Positions 56,101 through 64,000 of a stretch of 64,000 nucleotides of DNA are shown here, piece by piece; within the stretch, counting starts at the first letter, position 1; each line of letters starts with the position of its first letter. Source of the stretch: Pomphorhynchus laevis (lineage: Eukaryota; Acanthocephala; Palaeacanthocephala; Echinorhynchida; Pomphorhynchidae); assembly GCA_012934845.2 (NCBI GenBank), contig WNNJ02001053.1:62001-126000 (forward strand), given 5' to 3'. The position numbers and the translations under genes are program-made. The notes beneath the pieces were generated by a model. The model worked only from the letters and a program-made list of their open reading frames with translations, searched no databases and was not told the origin of the DNA.

Positions 56101-59100
56101 CAGATTTCAACCCGTAATCTTCGAAACCACATAGTAGCGGGGCCAAACACGTGCTAATGACGTATTTTCTCTGTTGAATCATATCAGTCAAGTGAGTCGA
56201 CCAGTAGTTTCTCCGCGTTATAATACTTAATAAACTGTGCTGTTTAAATGCAACTAGAGGAAGAAGCGAGATATAAGTTTTATTAAAGTATCTAAAACAC
56301 AATAATAAGTTAGAGGATAAATATAATAGAAATGGTATAATATAATTTGTAATGTAAATCACTATATTAATGGCGCAGTCTTCAGGTCCTTCTTAAGCTC
56401 AGCTCTACCATATGGAATAACAATTAACTTATTACAATTGAAAAGGAATGCTGTGTACATCCGAAATATCTAATAATGAACAAGTCTTTTGTATTCTCGG
56501 GGATGGCTTGAAATAAAAAAGTTACATTTGATCCGAAAGCAATTCTCCATGAAATAAATAATATACGGTGTGCCACAATATGGATTAGAAGTCATCGAAA
56601 GGAACAGGCATGTTATCAGACTGCGTCCTTATTCTTTGACATGTTTCGGCACTTCGACATATAGAACATATGTCGAAAAGAGCTTATTAATCCAAAAATA
56701 TAAAAATCTTCAATATGATCATAACATTGTAAAGAATAAAATATATAAATATAAAGAATTTGGCAGGCAAATAAGTGAATAAGTTCTTAAGTGTTTTTGT
56801 AAATTAATGTTTAAATTAATGTTTTGAATTAATTTAATTAATTAAATATTAATTAATTTAATTTAAATAAATTTAATTGATTTAATTTAAATTAAATTAA
56901 TGATTTTGTAAATTTTGTTTGTTCAAATATGAATTTACTAACCTGTTTCATCCCCGTCGTAGAACATTGCACGTTCCAAATCTAAGTGAGAAGCCATTAG
57001 TGCTATTGCAATGTTGTGGGTAGGATTTCTGTAATCGGTTTCAAGTATTTGAATTTTGTCACGACTATGGAAATTTACGCCTTCGAAAAATTTCCTAATA
57101 TCACGCTTATCCCATTTAGCGGGAAAGCCTATTATACGAATTGCATAGAAGCCTTCACTTGCTCGTTTTCTCATTGCTGAAGACATATATGAATCGACAG
57201 CACAAACGTATTCATATTCATTACAAGGAAAAACCTTCACATTACCATGACTGCGTTCCATTAAAAGACGCCAGGCACTTACAGCTTCTTCGACTGAAAT
57301 AAATGAAATTAAAGCGAATCCGGTTCTCTCTCCGTTTGGGTCGTTTAAAATTTTTATATCCCTAAGACGAATTTTAATCGCAGGATAAAATAGATTATGT
57401 ATCACTTTATAGGTAAAAGTATTGTTTAGATTCGAAAGTTTCAAAAACGGTTCAACTATGTCAACCTCAGAGGCATAACTGGTTGATGTTTGTTCACGAT
57501 AGGAAAGCGTATCGGTAGATACATGATTATCGGTGGATGACGATGGATTACAGATCAATAGGTGATCGTCGATTATCTGGTTACCAACTGTTGCCTGTGG
57601 TGGATATATTTCATTTTCAACTTTATTAAACGCCGGAGAGCATTTTCTTCCAAAATTGTCAACGGACTGATGTCCAATCATGTGTTCAGATACAGAAACG
57701 TTAATCGAAGAATTGCTAATTTCATTGATCGGCGCATTTGGCTGAGCGGAATTTATTTGATGTGTACTCATATAGGGTACGATGCCAGACTGTTGTTGAT
57801 CTTGTAAAAATGTGGTAGGATTGAATTGCTGCGGATGAAAATCATGAGTAGATGATAGCTGATGTTGAATAGGTCTGATCAACCGTGGTGGGGCACCAGC
57901 GAGTAAGTTTATGTCAAATGAATGATTACCAGGTGGTGGTATTATTCTAGGGTGGTTAAATGGAGGTAAATGTGAGGTACTAGGTAAGTTAGGGGGGAAA
58001 ACAGGACTGCTGAGTGAGCTAACTACTAATAAAGGAGGTGGCATTGAGGATACTGGTTGCTGTTGAGCAGATTCTGGCTTTAAGTTAATAAGACTGGTTC
58101 TCGATCCAAATGTTTGTTGCTGATATAAATGCTTAAAAGGTAGAAACACAATAAATTAGAATAATTAAAAATAAATTAACTACATAGGCTTATATTTTTA
58201 TTTTTATTTTCCAAAATTTAACATTTTTATACTTACTATTTAAGGCAATATATTTTTTTAATATAACATACTGGCTATTTTAGACTGTATTTCTTATATC
58301 TACAAACGTATCTCCTATCTTCATCTCGTTCTAAACCCCGACAAGTCCAAAATAATGTAGATCCTCCCTCGTAAACCAAACATATCTCCTCCCACTGCAT
58401 CTTTTGCCTCATCGATCATCGCCATAGTACACAATCTCACTTTCTTAGGTTTCCATTTCGATGATCACCTTTCCCTTAAACCTTTCGTCCGCAACGAGGC
58501 TCGCTCGTCTAACGTAATTCTCCGTGACATCCGCCGTATTCGCCCCCTTATCGACTTCCGTTCCTTATGTCTTTCCTTTCAACGCTTCTATTTCCTAAAA
58601 TCGATTACTGACTTAACCTTTTCGTCAATTCTCCAAAATCCATCATCCTAATCCCATAACGCATTTGTTTATTGTGTATTTTTCTGATCAGCGGCCCAGG
58701 GTCTCCCACACCTCTAGTGTCCTAATCGCAGCTATGGTTGGTAGTCTCAGCATAAAACGCTTAATAAATATTAGTGTTTGCTCAGGTGGACGTCCTCTTA
58801 AAAACAAGTCGTGCGATTGCCCAAGTACACAATAAGAACACATTAACACTCTCTCTATTAATGACAGACGCTGGGCCCGATTTTGAGCTCACCTTGCTCT
58901 CTTCAGGACATCCTTGAATTTTTTCAAGTCAAATTCGGCTGCTCATTGTATCGAAATGGAGACACCCAGATATCTTACTAGATGTGTAAAGAAAGGGAAT
59001 GTTTGATTTAGCTGGATTTTCAATGTTATAAAGAATTTGATGATTTTAGAAATAGTATCATTACACTTACGTCCTGAGAACTGGGATGTGGTATCATCAG

Positions 59101-61392
59101 CGTATATCACAATATGCGAATCACCCAAAGGAGGTTTAAAATAATAATTGAAGCATTAAGATACAGTATAGGAAAGTAGGGGTTCTTGAGGCAAACCGTT
59201 GATTGGTAATAACTGTCGCTCATAATGGTCGTCTTTAGAGTAGAAACGCTGGGTACACAACGGTATTTTCGTCCGGTTAACAACTATCCCATACGCCCCT
59301 AGGGACCTGAGTAAAAAATATAAAAGTAAATAGAGATTGGGCCATATACAGCAGAAAAGTCAAGGAAAACAACTACAGATAACTGATAAATGTTATTTTG
59401 ACTTAATTGATGCACCTCACCAACTGTTTAATGAATCGAGCGTCGACTAGGTACAAATGAAAAACGTGGTAGGATAAAATTTCGCCTAACAAGATAGACG
59501 TAGATTTTACGTGCAAGCGTTTTTTTCGTAAATGGAGAAATTTTGAATCGAGATGGGCAGCAAATGTTTGGTCAAGTAACCGGATGTTTCCTAGATAAAA
59601 ATATGCGTTTGGAGACGTTAATATCAACAATATAGAAGTTGCTAATATCATTGTAATGGCGATCCCCTATATCTGTCTGTAAAAAGTTGAGAGATGCGAA
59701 TGGATATTGATATCCGGGTTTTGTAGAATCTTGGTGATGGACCCCAGGATTTTAAGATATTTGTAATAAACAAATCCCTACTCCTGAAATCGCACAAAGA
59801 GGCGATAGGTTGCGACGTGAGAGTGCATATATAATTCTGCTAGGATATCGAATCCTCTAAAACTTTAAACTGCTTTTAAAGCATTCAACTGAACACCATC
59901 GCCACTATTTCATTGTTACATCGATTTGCTGATATGAATGATGAATTCGTCAACTTTGGAGAAAATTAACATTTGAATTCTTAAACACTGTAACATAAAT
60001 TCGATCTGGTCTGTCGCCCAGGATCGCGATGCCTGGAGTAGTTTTGTTCGTGCATTGCTTCCACGACCCGACACACGGACCAGTGATTGACAGGACAAAT
60101 CTGGCATACTATTATTTTTTCCTGTCAAGAAATTGTTGTTGTAGAAGGCAATAATACTATAATTTTGAATGCGTGACAATTTTTATAATTTTTATAATTA
60201 AATGCTTTTAAACGAATATCATCGAGAATTAGCATTATAACATAATATTGACAAAAAATCACTATATATTTGTGTCTCATTAATAAGTATCCCTCAATCA
60301 ACTTACCGAATTATTTTGTACATCACTTGGATTGCCTAGGCCCGGAATTGTAAACGTATGCTGTTGCTGATGCTGTGAGTCATGTATCAACGGAAAGCGT
60401 TGCGGTGACTGTATATTCACCACAGGATCTTGTATTTTAGATGTGTCTTGTTGATGACGCTCCACAGTGGATGAATGTAGCACATCAGTATTTGATGAAC
60501 AAGAAGGTGATCCGCCATTGTCTCCACCGTCGCTCGGTGTACTCATTTCAAGCAATGAAAACAATTGCTGTGCAAAATTTAGAGCAACCCTTTCATTTTC
60601 ATTTGATTCGTTTCCTCCTGATTTACCACGGCTCGCAGCTGTATTGAGTTGACCGTCGTCATTAATATCACCGCTATTTGAACGAGCACTGTTCAACATC
60701 GCGCTCAGTTTTTCCTGAACTTCGTTAACCGTAAGTTTTCGAGTAGTATCCAGTCGATTATTATTTCCGTTACCACCAGAAGAATTAGCAGTTGTTGTGA
60801 TTAAGGATTTACTACTTGCATGTGATGACGCTTTATTAGAATCCGCTTTGGCATCTCTCGTGCTATCCACCGCAGGATTAATTGATACGTGCTGTTGTTG
60901 ATGATGTGGATTATGTTGAAACCATTGTAGCAGCTTCGTAGACGAGTTTTGCTGCTCTAGTTGAATACCGGAAGACCTAGGCTGTTGTTGCTGCGGAGCA
61001 GAAGAGATATGTTGTTGATGCACTGGTGGACTAGCATTTGTGGCTGAAGCGGCCATAGCATTATACGGATTTGACATTTTCGCCTGAGCAATAATACTAT
61101 ACATTTCATTTTTGCTGCTCAACATAAGTCTGATTTGGTTGCCACATAGCTGATGACCATTCTTCAGCATTGCCTTTCGAGCATCTTCGTCCGATTGGAA
61201 TGCTATAAATGCATCACCTTCGGGGCCGCCAATAATATGCACACCACCATCAGGAATTACTAAGCCACCAAAAAATTGGCGAATATCAATCGAACGAGCT
61301 TCCCATGCTAGATTTTGAAGTCGAATTATTACCGTTGACTGTGTCGAGATCGAAGAATGTTGTGTCTTACTGCTAACAGCAGGAGTATTCAT
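43642..61392 (-). CDS. RBM12/SWAN-like RNA-binding protein, four coding exons
   Basis: Exons 60307-61392, 56943-58131, 53328-54491 and 43642-44192 join at GT-AG sites with matching phases (0, 1, 1) to give 1,329 codons plus stop, longer than human RBM12 (about 930). RRM-like domains: about residues 19-95 (TVIIRLQNLAWEA, then GDAFIAFQSDEDARKAM), 588-680, 690-770 (YAIRIIGFPAKWDKRDIRKF), 868-950 (TSIRLTGFPVLYTENDMRNL) and the C-terminal ~1250-1329 (ILLLDNVPFRATKEDICGWL). Between them lie Gln/Ser/Pro-rich low-complexity linkers, as in RBM12 (SWAN). A role in RNA binding and splicing is known for the family, not shown here. The start Met is the first in the first exon; the frame stays open a little upstream, and an AG at about 61417 could be an acceptor after a 5' non-coding exon. 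The third intron is 9.1 kb and packed with retroelements. Confidence 0.87.
44290..44805 (-). repeat. Two copies of a hammerhead-like box pair
   Basis: Repeated blocks at about 44301-44412 and 44694-44800. On the minus strand one copy keeps CTGATGAGGTCC and the other keeps GGACCGAAAC; their consensus would pair GGACC with GGTCC around the two hammerhead core boxes, in circularly permuted order. Each copy is broken at the other box. Confidence 0.55.
44848..45045 (-). repeat. Structured RNA motif (copy F)
   Basis: Minus-sense copy with CTGCTATG opposite CATAGCAG, TTAAAC at the GAAAC position and TAGATGACCTC, where the CTGATGA box is altered. It lies in opposite orientation just 5' of the PLE at 45160-46400. 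Confidence 0.7.
45160..46400 (+). mobile_element. Penelope-like element, RT region
   Basis: Blocks in order: NYIITTIDKDNNNFVFVYKK (RT1), YERSELSLETIITSHCS, YWNPKLHKN (RT2), TYDFSTPYTNLDL (block A), then RYIDDICVFN (catalytic YIDD) and KEGIYLDMNIKL. It is broken, with a few interruptions, and has no endonuclease part. It shares its coding family with 47873-48781, 52002-52487 and 62280-62690. Confidence 0.88.
46500..46815 (+). repeat. Structured RNA motif (copy G) and AT tail
   Basis: GTATTAGAAT at the start and TTTTGATACAACG at the end, with CCTGATAGCATAGCAG and TTTTGATGACCTC. The P1-like half is worn. The AT tail runs to the ACTCAGTCAGCTGATTTGAT block at about 46785-46805. Confidence 0.68.
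46890..47110 (-). repeat. Third hammerhead-like box pair copy
   Basis: On the minus strand (about 47050-46958) it reads GGTCGAAATG and, downstream, CAGCTGGTGAGACGC: the GAAA box is preceded by GTC, and the CTGRTGA box is followed by GAC, complementary to it. It aligns by eye with the copies at 44290-44805. Confidence 0.45.
47190..47560 (+). repeat. Two tandem AT-rich PLE-associated tails
   Basis: The unit from CTGTTATTTATTAGTCAATT through ACTCAGTTAGCTGATTTGAT occurs at 47215-47385; its 3' half recurs at 47390-47550. The same block ends copies at 63540-63625 and, antisense, 61770-61990. Confidence 0.8.
47600..47870 (-). other. Unassigned, possible LINE RT trace
   Basis: A 70-codon minus frame (47823-47611) includes VYMCFVDMDKSFHRL, reminiscent of LINE RT block A (MCFVDLEKAFDRV). 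It is too short to assign. Confidence 0.25.
47873..48781 (-). mobile_element. Penelope-like element fragment (pre-RT to RT2)
   Basis: A 302-codon open stretch with IPKIRYKLLPPLGRKICNYN, NYIITTIDKASNNFVFICKK and YWNPKLHKNPNK. It ends where the RT palm should continue. Its first ~90 nt overlap in sequence with the 3' end of the fragment at 52002-52487, so these are two separately truncated copies. Confidence 0.85.
48782..49102. other. 5' flank of R2-like I-b
   Basis: Includes a short imperfect repeat of CAGATCGTCCAGCTTTCAGG and GATCGCCCAGCTTTTCG near 48965-49020. Possible 5' UTR of the next element. Confidence 0.4.
49103..51930 (+). mobile_element. R2-like retrotransposon I-b with Cys-rich N-terminus and RLE
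   Basis: A Cys-rich domain opens it (49103-49290: CCTCSGPAAKCKFCRCAKAD, then PCLNCRAVNCC). RT parts are broken: IIRPIAICDVSRRIITK (50120), AGQRAGVECVMLAICNELSS, LSIEADNALNKINRRVV (block A) and FTQG. A 309-codon open frame (50810-51739) covers the thumb (LNCGGLGIEDPYR, SSWLSAFPTRNRQ), the RLE knuckle (CSCGSTTYLAHCLSCPNGGH), the DARQDI strand and FDNCVFNAFAPSN, HEQRKCSKYQKRV. The last RLE block (LGGEGKSASRF) lies in a shifted frame to about 51860. Several stops make it dead. It sits in intron 3 of the RBM12-like gene, opposite in strand. Confidence 0.87.
52002..52500 (-). mobile_element. Penelope-like element 5' coding fragment
   Basis: 161 codons: a Lys/Arg-rich stretch (RKPRRHSDKRNRKNRVKNIK), then LEILKHLLRDNKLKDLYVNI and LTINFINKCIDNINIAGL. 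It joins by sequence overlap with the family copy at 47873-48781, suggesting this is the N-terminal part of the PLE protein. No GIY-YIG motif is seen in it. Confidence 0.75.
52540..52750 (+). other. Higher-complexity block, possible LINE 3' trace
   Basis: One frame reads AVAGWNKIYKDLPPSLHATW, resembling the W-N-x-L-P block that ends many CR1/Jockey-like ORFs. No more can be said. Confidence 0.25.
52760..52905 (-). repeat. Structured RNA motif (copy H), partial
   Basis: Minus-sense GGAAAGTCGTCATTAGTG, GGCCCCGCTGCTATATTGG and GGAATAAAAAG are present; the downstream GAAAC to CTGATGA half is missing. Confidence 0.6.
52906..53327. other. Intron 3 end, no gene assigned
   Basis: A 64-codon plus frame (52989-53183) is open but matches nothing I know. 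The rest is AT-rich. Confidence 0.4.
53328..54491 (-). CDS. RBM12-like exon 3
   Basis: Acceptor ATTATTAAG before 54491. The first two bases complete a Gly codon with exon 2, giving DETGYGKISVN across the junction. One RRM follows a Ser-rich stretch, then an Arg/Ser-rich segment. The donor GTAAAA begins at 53327 (phase 1). Confidence 0.83.
54492..55549 (-). other. Intron 2 of the RBM12-like gene, AT-rich part
   Basis: AT-rich with no element recognised. A short inverted repeat near 54945-54985 (GAAGATATTAAC/ATTAATATCTTC) is present. Confidence 0.5.
55550..56185 (-). repeat. Tandem array of structured RNA motif (copies I-L)
   Basis: Four copies start at about 55598, 55787, 55911 and 56035 (word AATAAATAACAG), so the last three are 124 bp apart. 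Copies I and L are full; J and K are trimmed to the 5' closing end, the CTGATGA box, CATAGCAG and the GAAAC box, joined by an AATTTTTGAAATTAAAATCT linker. Confidence 0.88.
56186..56800 (+). mobile_element. PLE remnants and motif copy M
   Basis: 56380-56560 holds the PLE 3' UTR-like block shared with 13650-13740 (GAAATATC, CTTTTGTATTCTCGGGGATG). 56570-56650 is a worn motif copy in minus sense (TTGGATTAGAAGTCATCG-type words, GCATGTTATCAGAC). 56690-56780 encodes a few PLE thumb-like residues. Confidence 0.5.
56801..56942 (-). other. AAATTAATTT-rich low-complexity run in intron 2
   Basis: Tandem TTAATT/AATTTA words next to the exon 2 donor. No function is inferred. Confidence 0.6.
56943..58131 (-). 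CDS. RBM12-like exon 2
   Basis: Acceptor TTTTAAG before 58131; an alternative CAG acceptor before 58119 keeps the same phase. The exon is Pro/Gln-rich, then has two RRM-like domains, ending GATGAAACAG before donor GTTAGT at 56942 (phase 1). Confidence 0.82.
58132..58279 (-). other. Intron 1 of RBM12-like gene, exon-proximal part
   Basis: AT-rich; carries the acceptor tract before exon 2. Confidence 0.5.
58280..58665 (+). mobile_element. LINE family C 3' fragment
   Basis: Aligns by eye with the minus strand of 3900-4210 (CCGACAAGTCCAAAATAATG, ACCAAACATATCTC, CGACTTCCGTTCCT). Non-coding in its present state. Confidence 0.82.
58690..59660 (-). mobile_element. LINE RT fragment, antisense
   Basis: Minus frames hold IYADDTTSQFSG (catalytic YADD near 59100), INGLPQEPLLS (worn G-PQG block), LVRYLGVSISI and an upstream TSILLGEILS...FIKQLVRCIN stretch. 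Jockey/CR1-like, heavily broken. Confidence 0.65.
59661..59994. other. Intron 1 spacer
   Basis: No element is recognised. Confidence 0.4.
59995..60150 (+). mobile_element. RTE-like LINE 3' end
   Basis: Matches 23335-23470: TGGTCTGTCGCCCAGGATCG, GTAGTTT, ACCAGT.GTTGACAGG. A 5'-truncated insertion of the same family as the LINE at 20395-23470. Confidence 0.85.
60307..61392 (-). CDS. RBM12-like exon 1 (first coding)
   Basis: 362 codons: the first RRM, then Gln/Asn/Ser-rich sequence. The donor GTAAGT starts at 60306, directly after a whole codon (phase 0). Confidence 0.88.
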
Positions 61393-61764
61393 AACAATAT
61401 CAAGCTGATCAAATTGAAATCTGAAATCTTTAACATGCTAATTACGATTAAATTTATAAAAACAAACGTTTGCAGAAAGCTGGCAAAATAAAACATAAGC
61501 ATTTAAATTCGAATACAGCATTATTATTGAAATCACTAAATCAATTTTAAAAGAAATAGTACTTTTCTTTGAAAGTGGACTCTTTTTTCATGATTATAAA
61601 TAATGATAATGTTGAATAATAATTTAACTGTATTTGAGGAAATGTATTGCTTTAAATGAATTGTATTACTAAATACAATCGTGCGAGATACAACAATACA
61701 TTACGGCAAAATCAAGCAAGATTACATTCGGAGTAAAATCAATGGTTTTGGTGAAACACATAAA
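61393..61764 (-). other. 5' flank of the RBM12-like coding region
   Basis: AT-rich. GATTTCAG just upstream of the first coding exon could be a splice acceptor, implying a 5' non-coding exon further upstream that I cannot place. No promoter element is clear. Confidence 0.4.
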
Positions 61765-62080
61765 TTAAATCAGCTAACTGAGTCTACGTATTGTTATATA
61801 ATTATAAAATAAACAAAACATAATAATGCTAAATCAAAATTTAATAATTAAATAATAAAATTAATAATTGTTTTTAGATTTTCTATAATTTTAAATCAAG
61901 TTAAAAAATAAAAATAAAAATAAAAAATAAAAAATAAAATTTAAAATAAACGTCATTTTTATGAATTGACTAATAAATAACAGACGTTGTATCAGAATAA
62001 GAATTAGAGGTCATCAGGAGGAACTGCTATGCTATCAGGTTTCGGCCCCTAACTCGTCTACGCAACATAGCAGCGGGGCC
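61765..62080 (-). repeat. Structured RNA motif (copy N) and AT tail
   Basis: The best-preserved copy: minus-sense GGCCCC pairs exactly with GGGGCC, CTGCTATG with CATAGCAG, and both GAAAC and CTGATGA boxes are intact. The AT tail ends in the ACTCAGTTAGCTGATTTAAT block at about 61770-61790. Confidence 0.82.
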
Positions 62081-62125
62081 ATTATTTTTTGATTTGCACA
62101 TAAAGAGTGCAAATCAAAAAATAAT
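62081..62125. repeat. Perfect 19-bp hairpin next to motif N
   Basis: ATTATTTTTTGATTTGCAC, 7-nt loop, then its exact complement. It replaces the AAATACGT...ACGTGTTT hairpin seen at this place in other motif copies. Confidence 0.92.
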
Positions 62126-62279
62126 GCTAAACATTCGGCTAAACACGCTTGCCTTTTCAATTGTATGTATTTATATCTAACAATTTTTAACTATTTTAAA
62201 AATGGTTAAAAATATATTTAAAGATATATTTCTGGAAATTTAAATATTTTTAGTATAAAATATTTAAAATATAGAATAT
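62126..62279. other. AT-rich spacer
   Basis: Nothing recognisable. Confidence 0.4.
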
Positions 62280-62690
62280 GAATTTGTAGTTTACATTAGA
62301 TTTATAGAATATGAATTTGTTCATAACTGTGTAAAAACTAAATCTAAACAATATAAATATATGAAATATATGTTTCGATACATTGATGATACATGTGTGT
62401 ATTTAATTCTAATAATTTTTATTCAATTAGTGAGCACATTTATCCAGAAAGCCTTATTCTTTAACAAAACCAATATTAATGATAAAGAAGGTGTATATCT
62501 AGATATGAACATTAAATTAACATTAACTAAAACTACTATTAATTTATATCGTAAAGATGACATATTTAAATTTACAAGAAACATATTTTTGCATGAGCAT
62601 TCATGCATACCATATAATATAAAATATAATACATTAAATAATGAAATTTTAACCCTTACCAATACAAAATAAGCCCTTACCAATACAAAA
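62280..62690 (+). mobile_element. Penelope-like element RT fragment
   Basis: Copy of 45960-46300: FRYIDDTCVY (catalytic YIDD), KTNINDKEGVYLDMNIKL, FKFTRNIFLHEHSC. Broken, both ends lost; ends in a duplicated CCCTTACCAATACAAAATAAG word. Confidence 0.85.
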
Positions 62691-62734
62691 TAAGCGCTTT
62701 ACAAGGCATGATATATCGTGCGTATAAATTGAGC

Positions 62735-63370
62735 TAGGACTGGCAAACATTCAATCTATAAATAAAGCGCATAAAGCAGCTTTTCACAAATAACAATTAT
62801 CCAACATGTATTATAGACAAAACGATAAAGAATTTTGTCAACTCAAAAGTGATCAAACCCGAGAAGTTATCGAATGCGACAGATACGGTTCACCTTTACT
62901 ACGGAAATCAGTATGCGAGTCAATACCAGAAGGACGAAAGCACATTAAGAGGCATAGTAAAAGTCAGAAAAGACAATAAGGCTACGCATATACTATAAGG
63001 GCAAAAAATTGAAATTTTTAATAATCAGGAACCAACAAACCAAAGATGAAATCTGCAAATTTGTGTATTAACTCAATTGTTCTGAACCCGGATGTAAGGC
63101 CGGGAACACATATATAGGCTACACAACTCAACTCTTGCGAGACTGAATTCGCCAGCATACATACAATAGTGCGATCCGAAAACACTTTGAAGATGTACAC
63201 AAAAGAGTGCCAACATTTCAAGAAATTTTCAACAGCTCAAGCGTCACATTCCGAAACACACGTAAAGAAGATCTACAGCTGTTGGAATCGCTATCAATAA
63301 AAGAAATGAATCCTAAGCCTAATGCGAAGGACGAGGGATTCGTTAGAACACTTAAGGTGTTTTGAGTCCC
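62735..63370 (+). mobile_element. Penelope-like element 3' fragment with GIY-YIG endonuclease
   Basis: TNNNYPTCIIDKTIKNFVNS is the post-RT block; LNCSEPGCKAGNTYIGYTTQ is the GIY-YIG nuclease core with an upstream Cys pair. HFEDVHKRVPTF and EDLQLLESLSIKEMNPKPNA follow. This is the C-terminal part of an EN-containing PLE; it is broken and may belong to a different PLE family from 62280-62690. Confidence 0.8.
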
Positions 63371-64000
63371 AAAATAATTTCACTAATTACTACTACATAT
63401 TGTCATTATATTTAACGTTTTATGTTTATTGTATTCTAGATTTTTTTATGATGGTAACATACGATTACCGAAAGCTTTATAAAAATGAACTTTTTGTTTT
63501 TTTTGTGCGGCAAAATGGCTTTTACACGAATTTTATTAATTATTAAATTTTGATTTACCATTATTATGTTTTGCTTATTTTATAATTATATTAAATACGT
63601 AGACTCAGTAGCTGATTTGATATTAATATTTACATACATATTCATATTATATATGTAAATATATTCACTAACATACATTCTAATTATATATGTGATTTGT
63701 TTTTCTTTAAGCTGTTAGCATGTGTGTTTCGATAACATGCTTAAATGATAGCTTTCGTAAAACGCGCTAGACCCTTCTAATCCTTAAAAATTGTAAATAT
63801 TTATAATATTAATATAATATTATAAAAATATTATATAATATTTATATAATATTATATATAATATTATAATATTGTAGCATCGACCGTAATATGTTGGATT
63901 CACAGTTAAGTCGTTACTATTTTAGCATGTTTTCTCAACGTAATTGGCATATATTTTCGTATACGATGACCTGGTGCTAACCCATGCACACACCTTCAAT
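63371..64000. other. AT-rich end of window with PLE tail
   Basis: 63540-63625 is another AT tail ending ACTCAGTAGCTGATTTGAT. 63795-63870 is a long AT-only stretch of TAATATTA/TATATAAT words able to fold on itself. No gene is recognised to the end. Confidence 0.55.

Noticed and set aside
63790-63870. Terminator or structured RNA in the AT-only stretch
   Set aside because: Self-complementarity is expected from pure A/T sequence.
1-64000. LTR retrotransposons, endogenous viruses, CRISPR arrays, tRNA genes
   Set aside because: Looked for and not seen: no gag, protease or integrase blocks, no paired LTRs, no spaced direct-repeat array, no recognised tRNA fold.

Overview
The window comes from an AT-rich invertebrate metazoan genome. 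It is eukaryotic because one RNA-binding-protein gene is split by phase-consistent GT-AG introns, it holds a DHHC palmitoyltransferase gene, and most of the rest is non-LTR and Penelope-like retroelement debris. The acceptors end in AAG and TAG, which argues mildly against a rhabditid nematode; I cannot name the phylum. I saw no tRNA or rRNA gene, no CRISPR array and no LTR retrovirus-like element.

Host genes: (1) 2167-3105 (+), an intact single-exon ZDHHC16-like palmitoyltransferase. (2) 43642-61392 (-), an RBM12/SWAN-like gene in four coding exons (60307-61392, 56943-58131, 53328-54491, 43642-44192). Joined at the GT-AG sites these give 1,329 codons plus stop and several RRM domains. Its introns are filled with retroelement fragments.

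Mobile DNA by region: 1-1830 LINE family A (CR1/Jockey-like); 3445-7250 a decayed antisense LINE (family C); 7471-7805 a 20-bp minisatellite; 8341-8895 a Penelope-like (PLE) fragment; 8905-13420 a LINE A copy split by a younger LINE B whose 939-aa endonuclease-RT frame is open; 14041-19650 two decayed R2-like elements around a PLE fragment; 19980-23470 an RTE-like LINE with a leader repeat; 24156-27060 an R2-like element with an N-terminal PHD-like finger, followed by a partial copy at 27452-27897; 27898-38098 a 10.2-kb palindrome with 4.03-kb mirror arms; 38957-41600 a 5'-truncated R2-like element whose frame runs from its restriction-like endonuclease (RLE) into a ubiquitin-specific protease (USP) domain; 42168-42911 a chimera of palindrome-arm and R2-like sequence; 44.2-63.4 kb the RBM12-like gene interleaved with PLEs, another R2-like element (49103-51930) and LINE ends.

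Two themes are not explained by ordinary annotation. First, a conserved ~130-165-nt structured motif recurs at least ten times, in tandem at 55.6-56.2 kb and upstream of three R2-like fragments. It has a closing stem, two crossing helices, and GAAA and CTGATGA boxes, so it looks like ribozyme-derived RNA. Second, perfect fold-back hairpins sit at element breakpoints, and the giant palindrome looks like an extreme case. The best candidate for an undescribed system is the RLE-USP retrotransposon protein at 38.9-41.6 kb.
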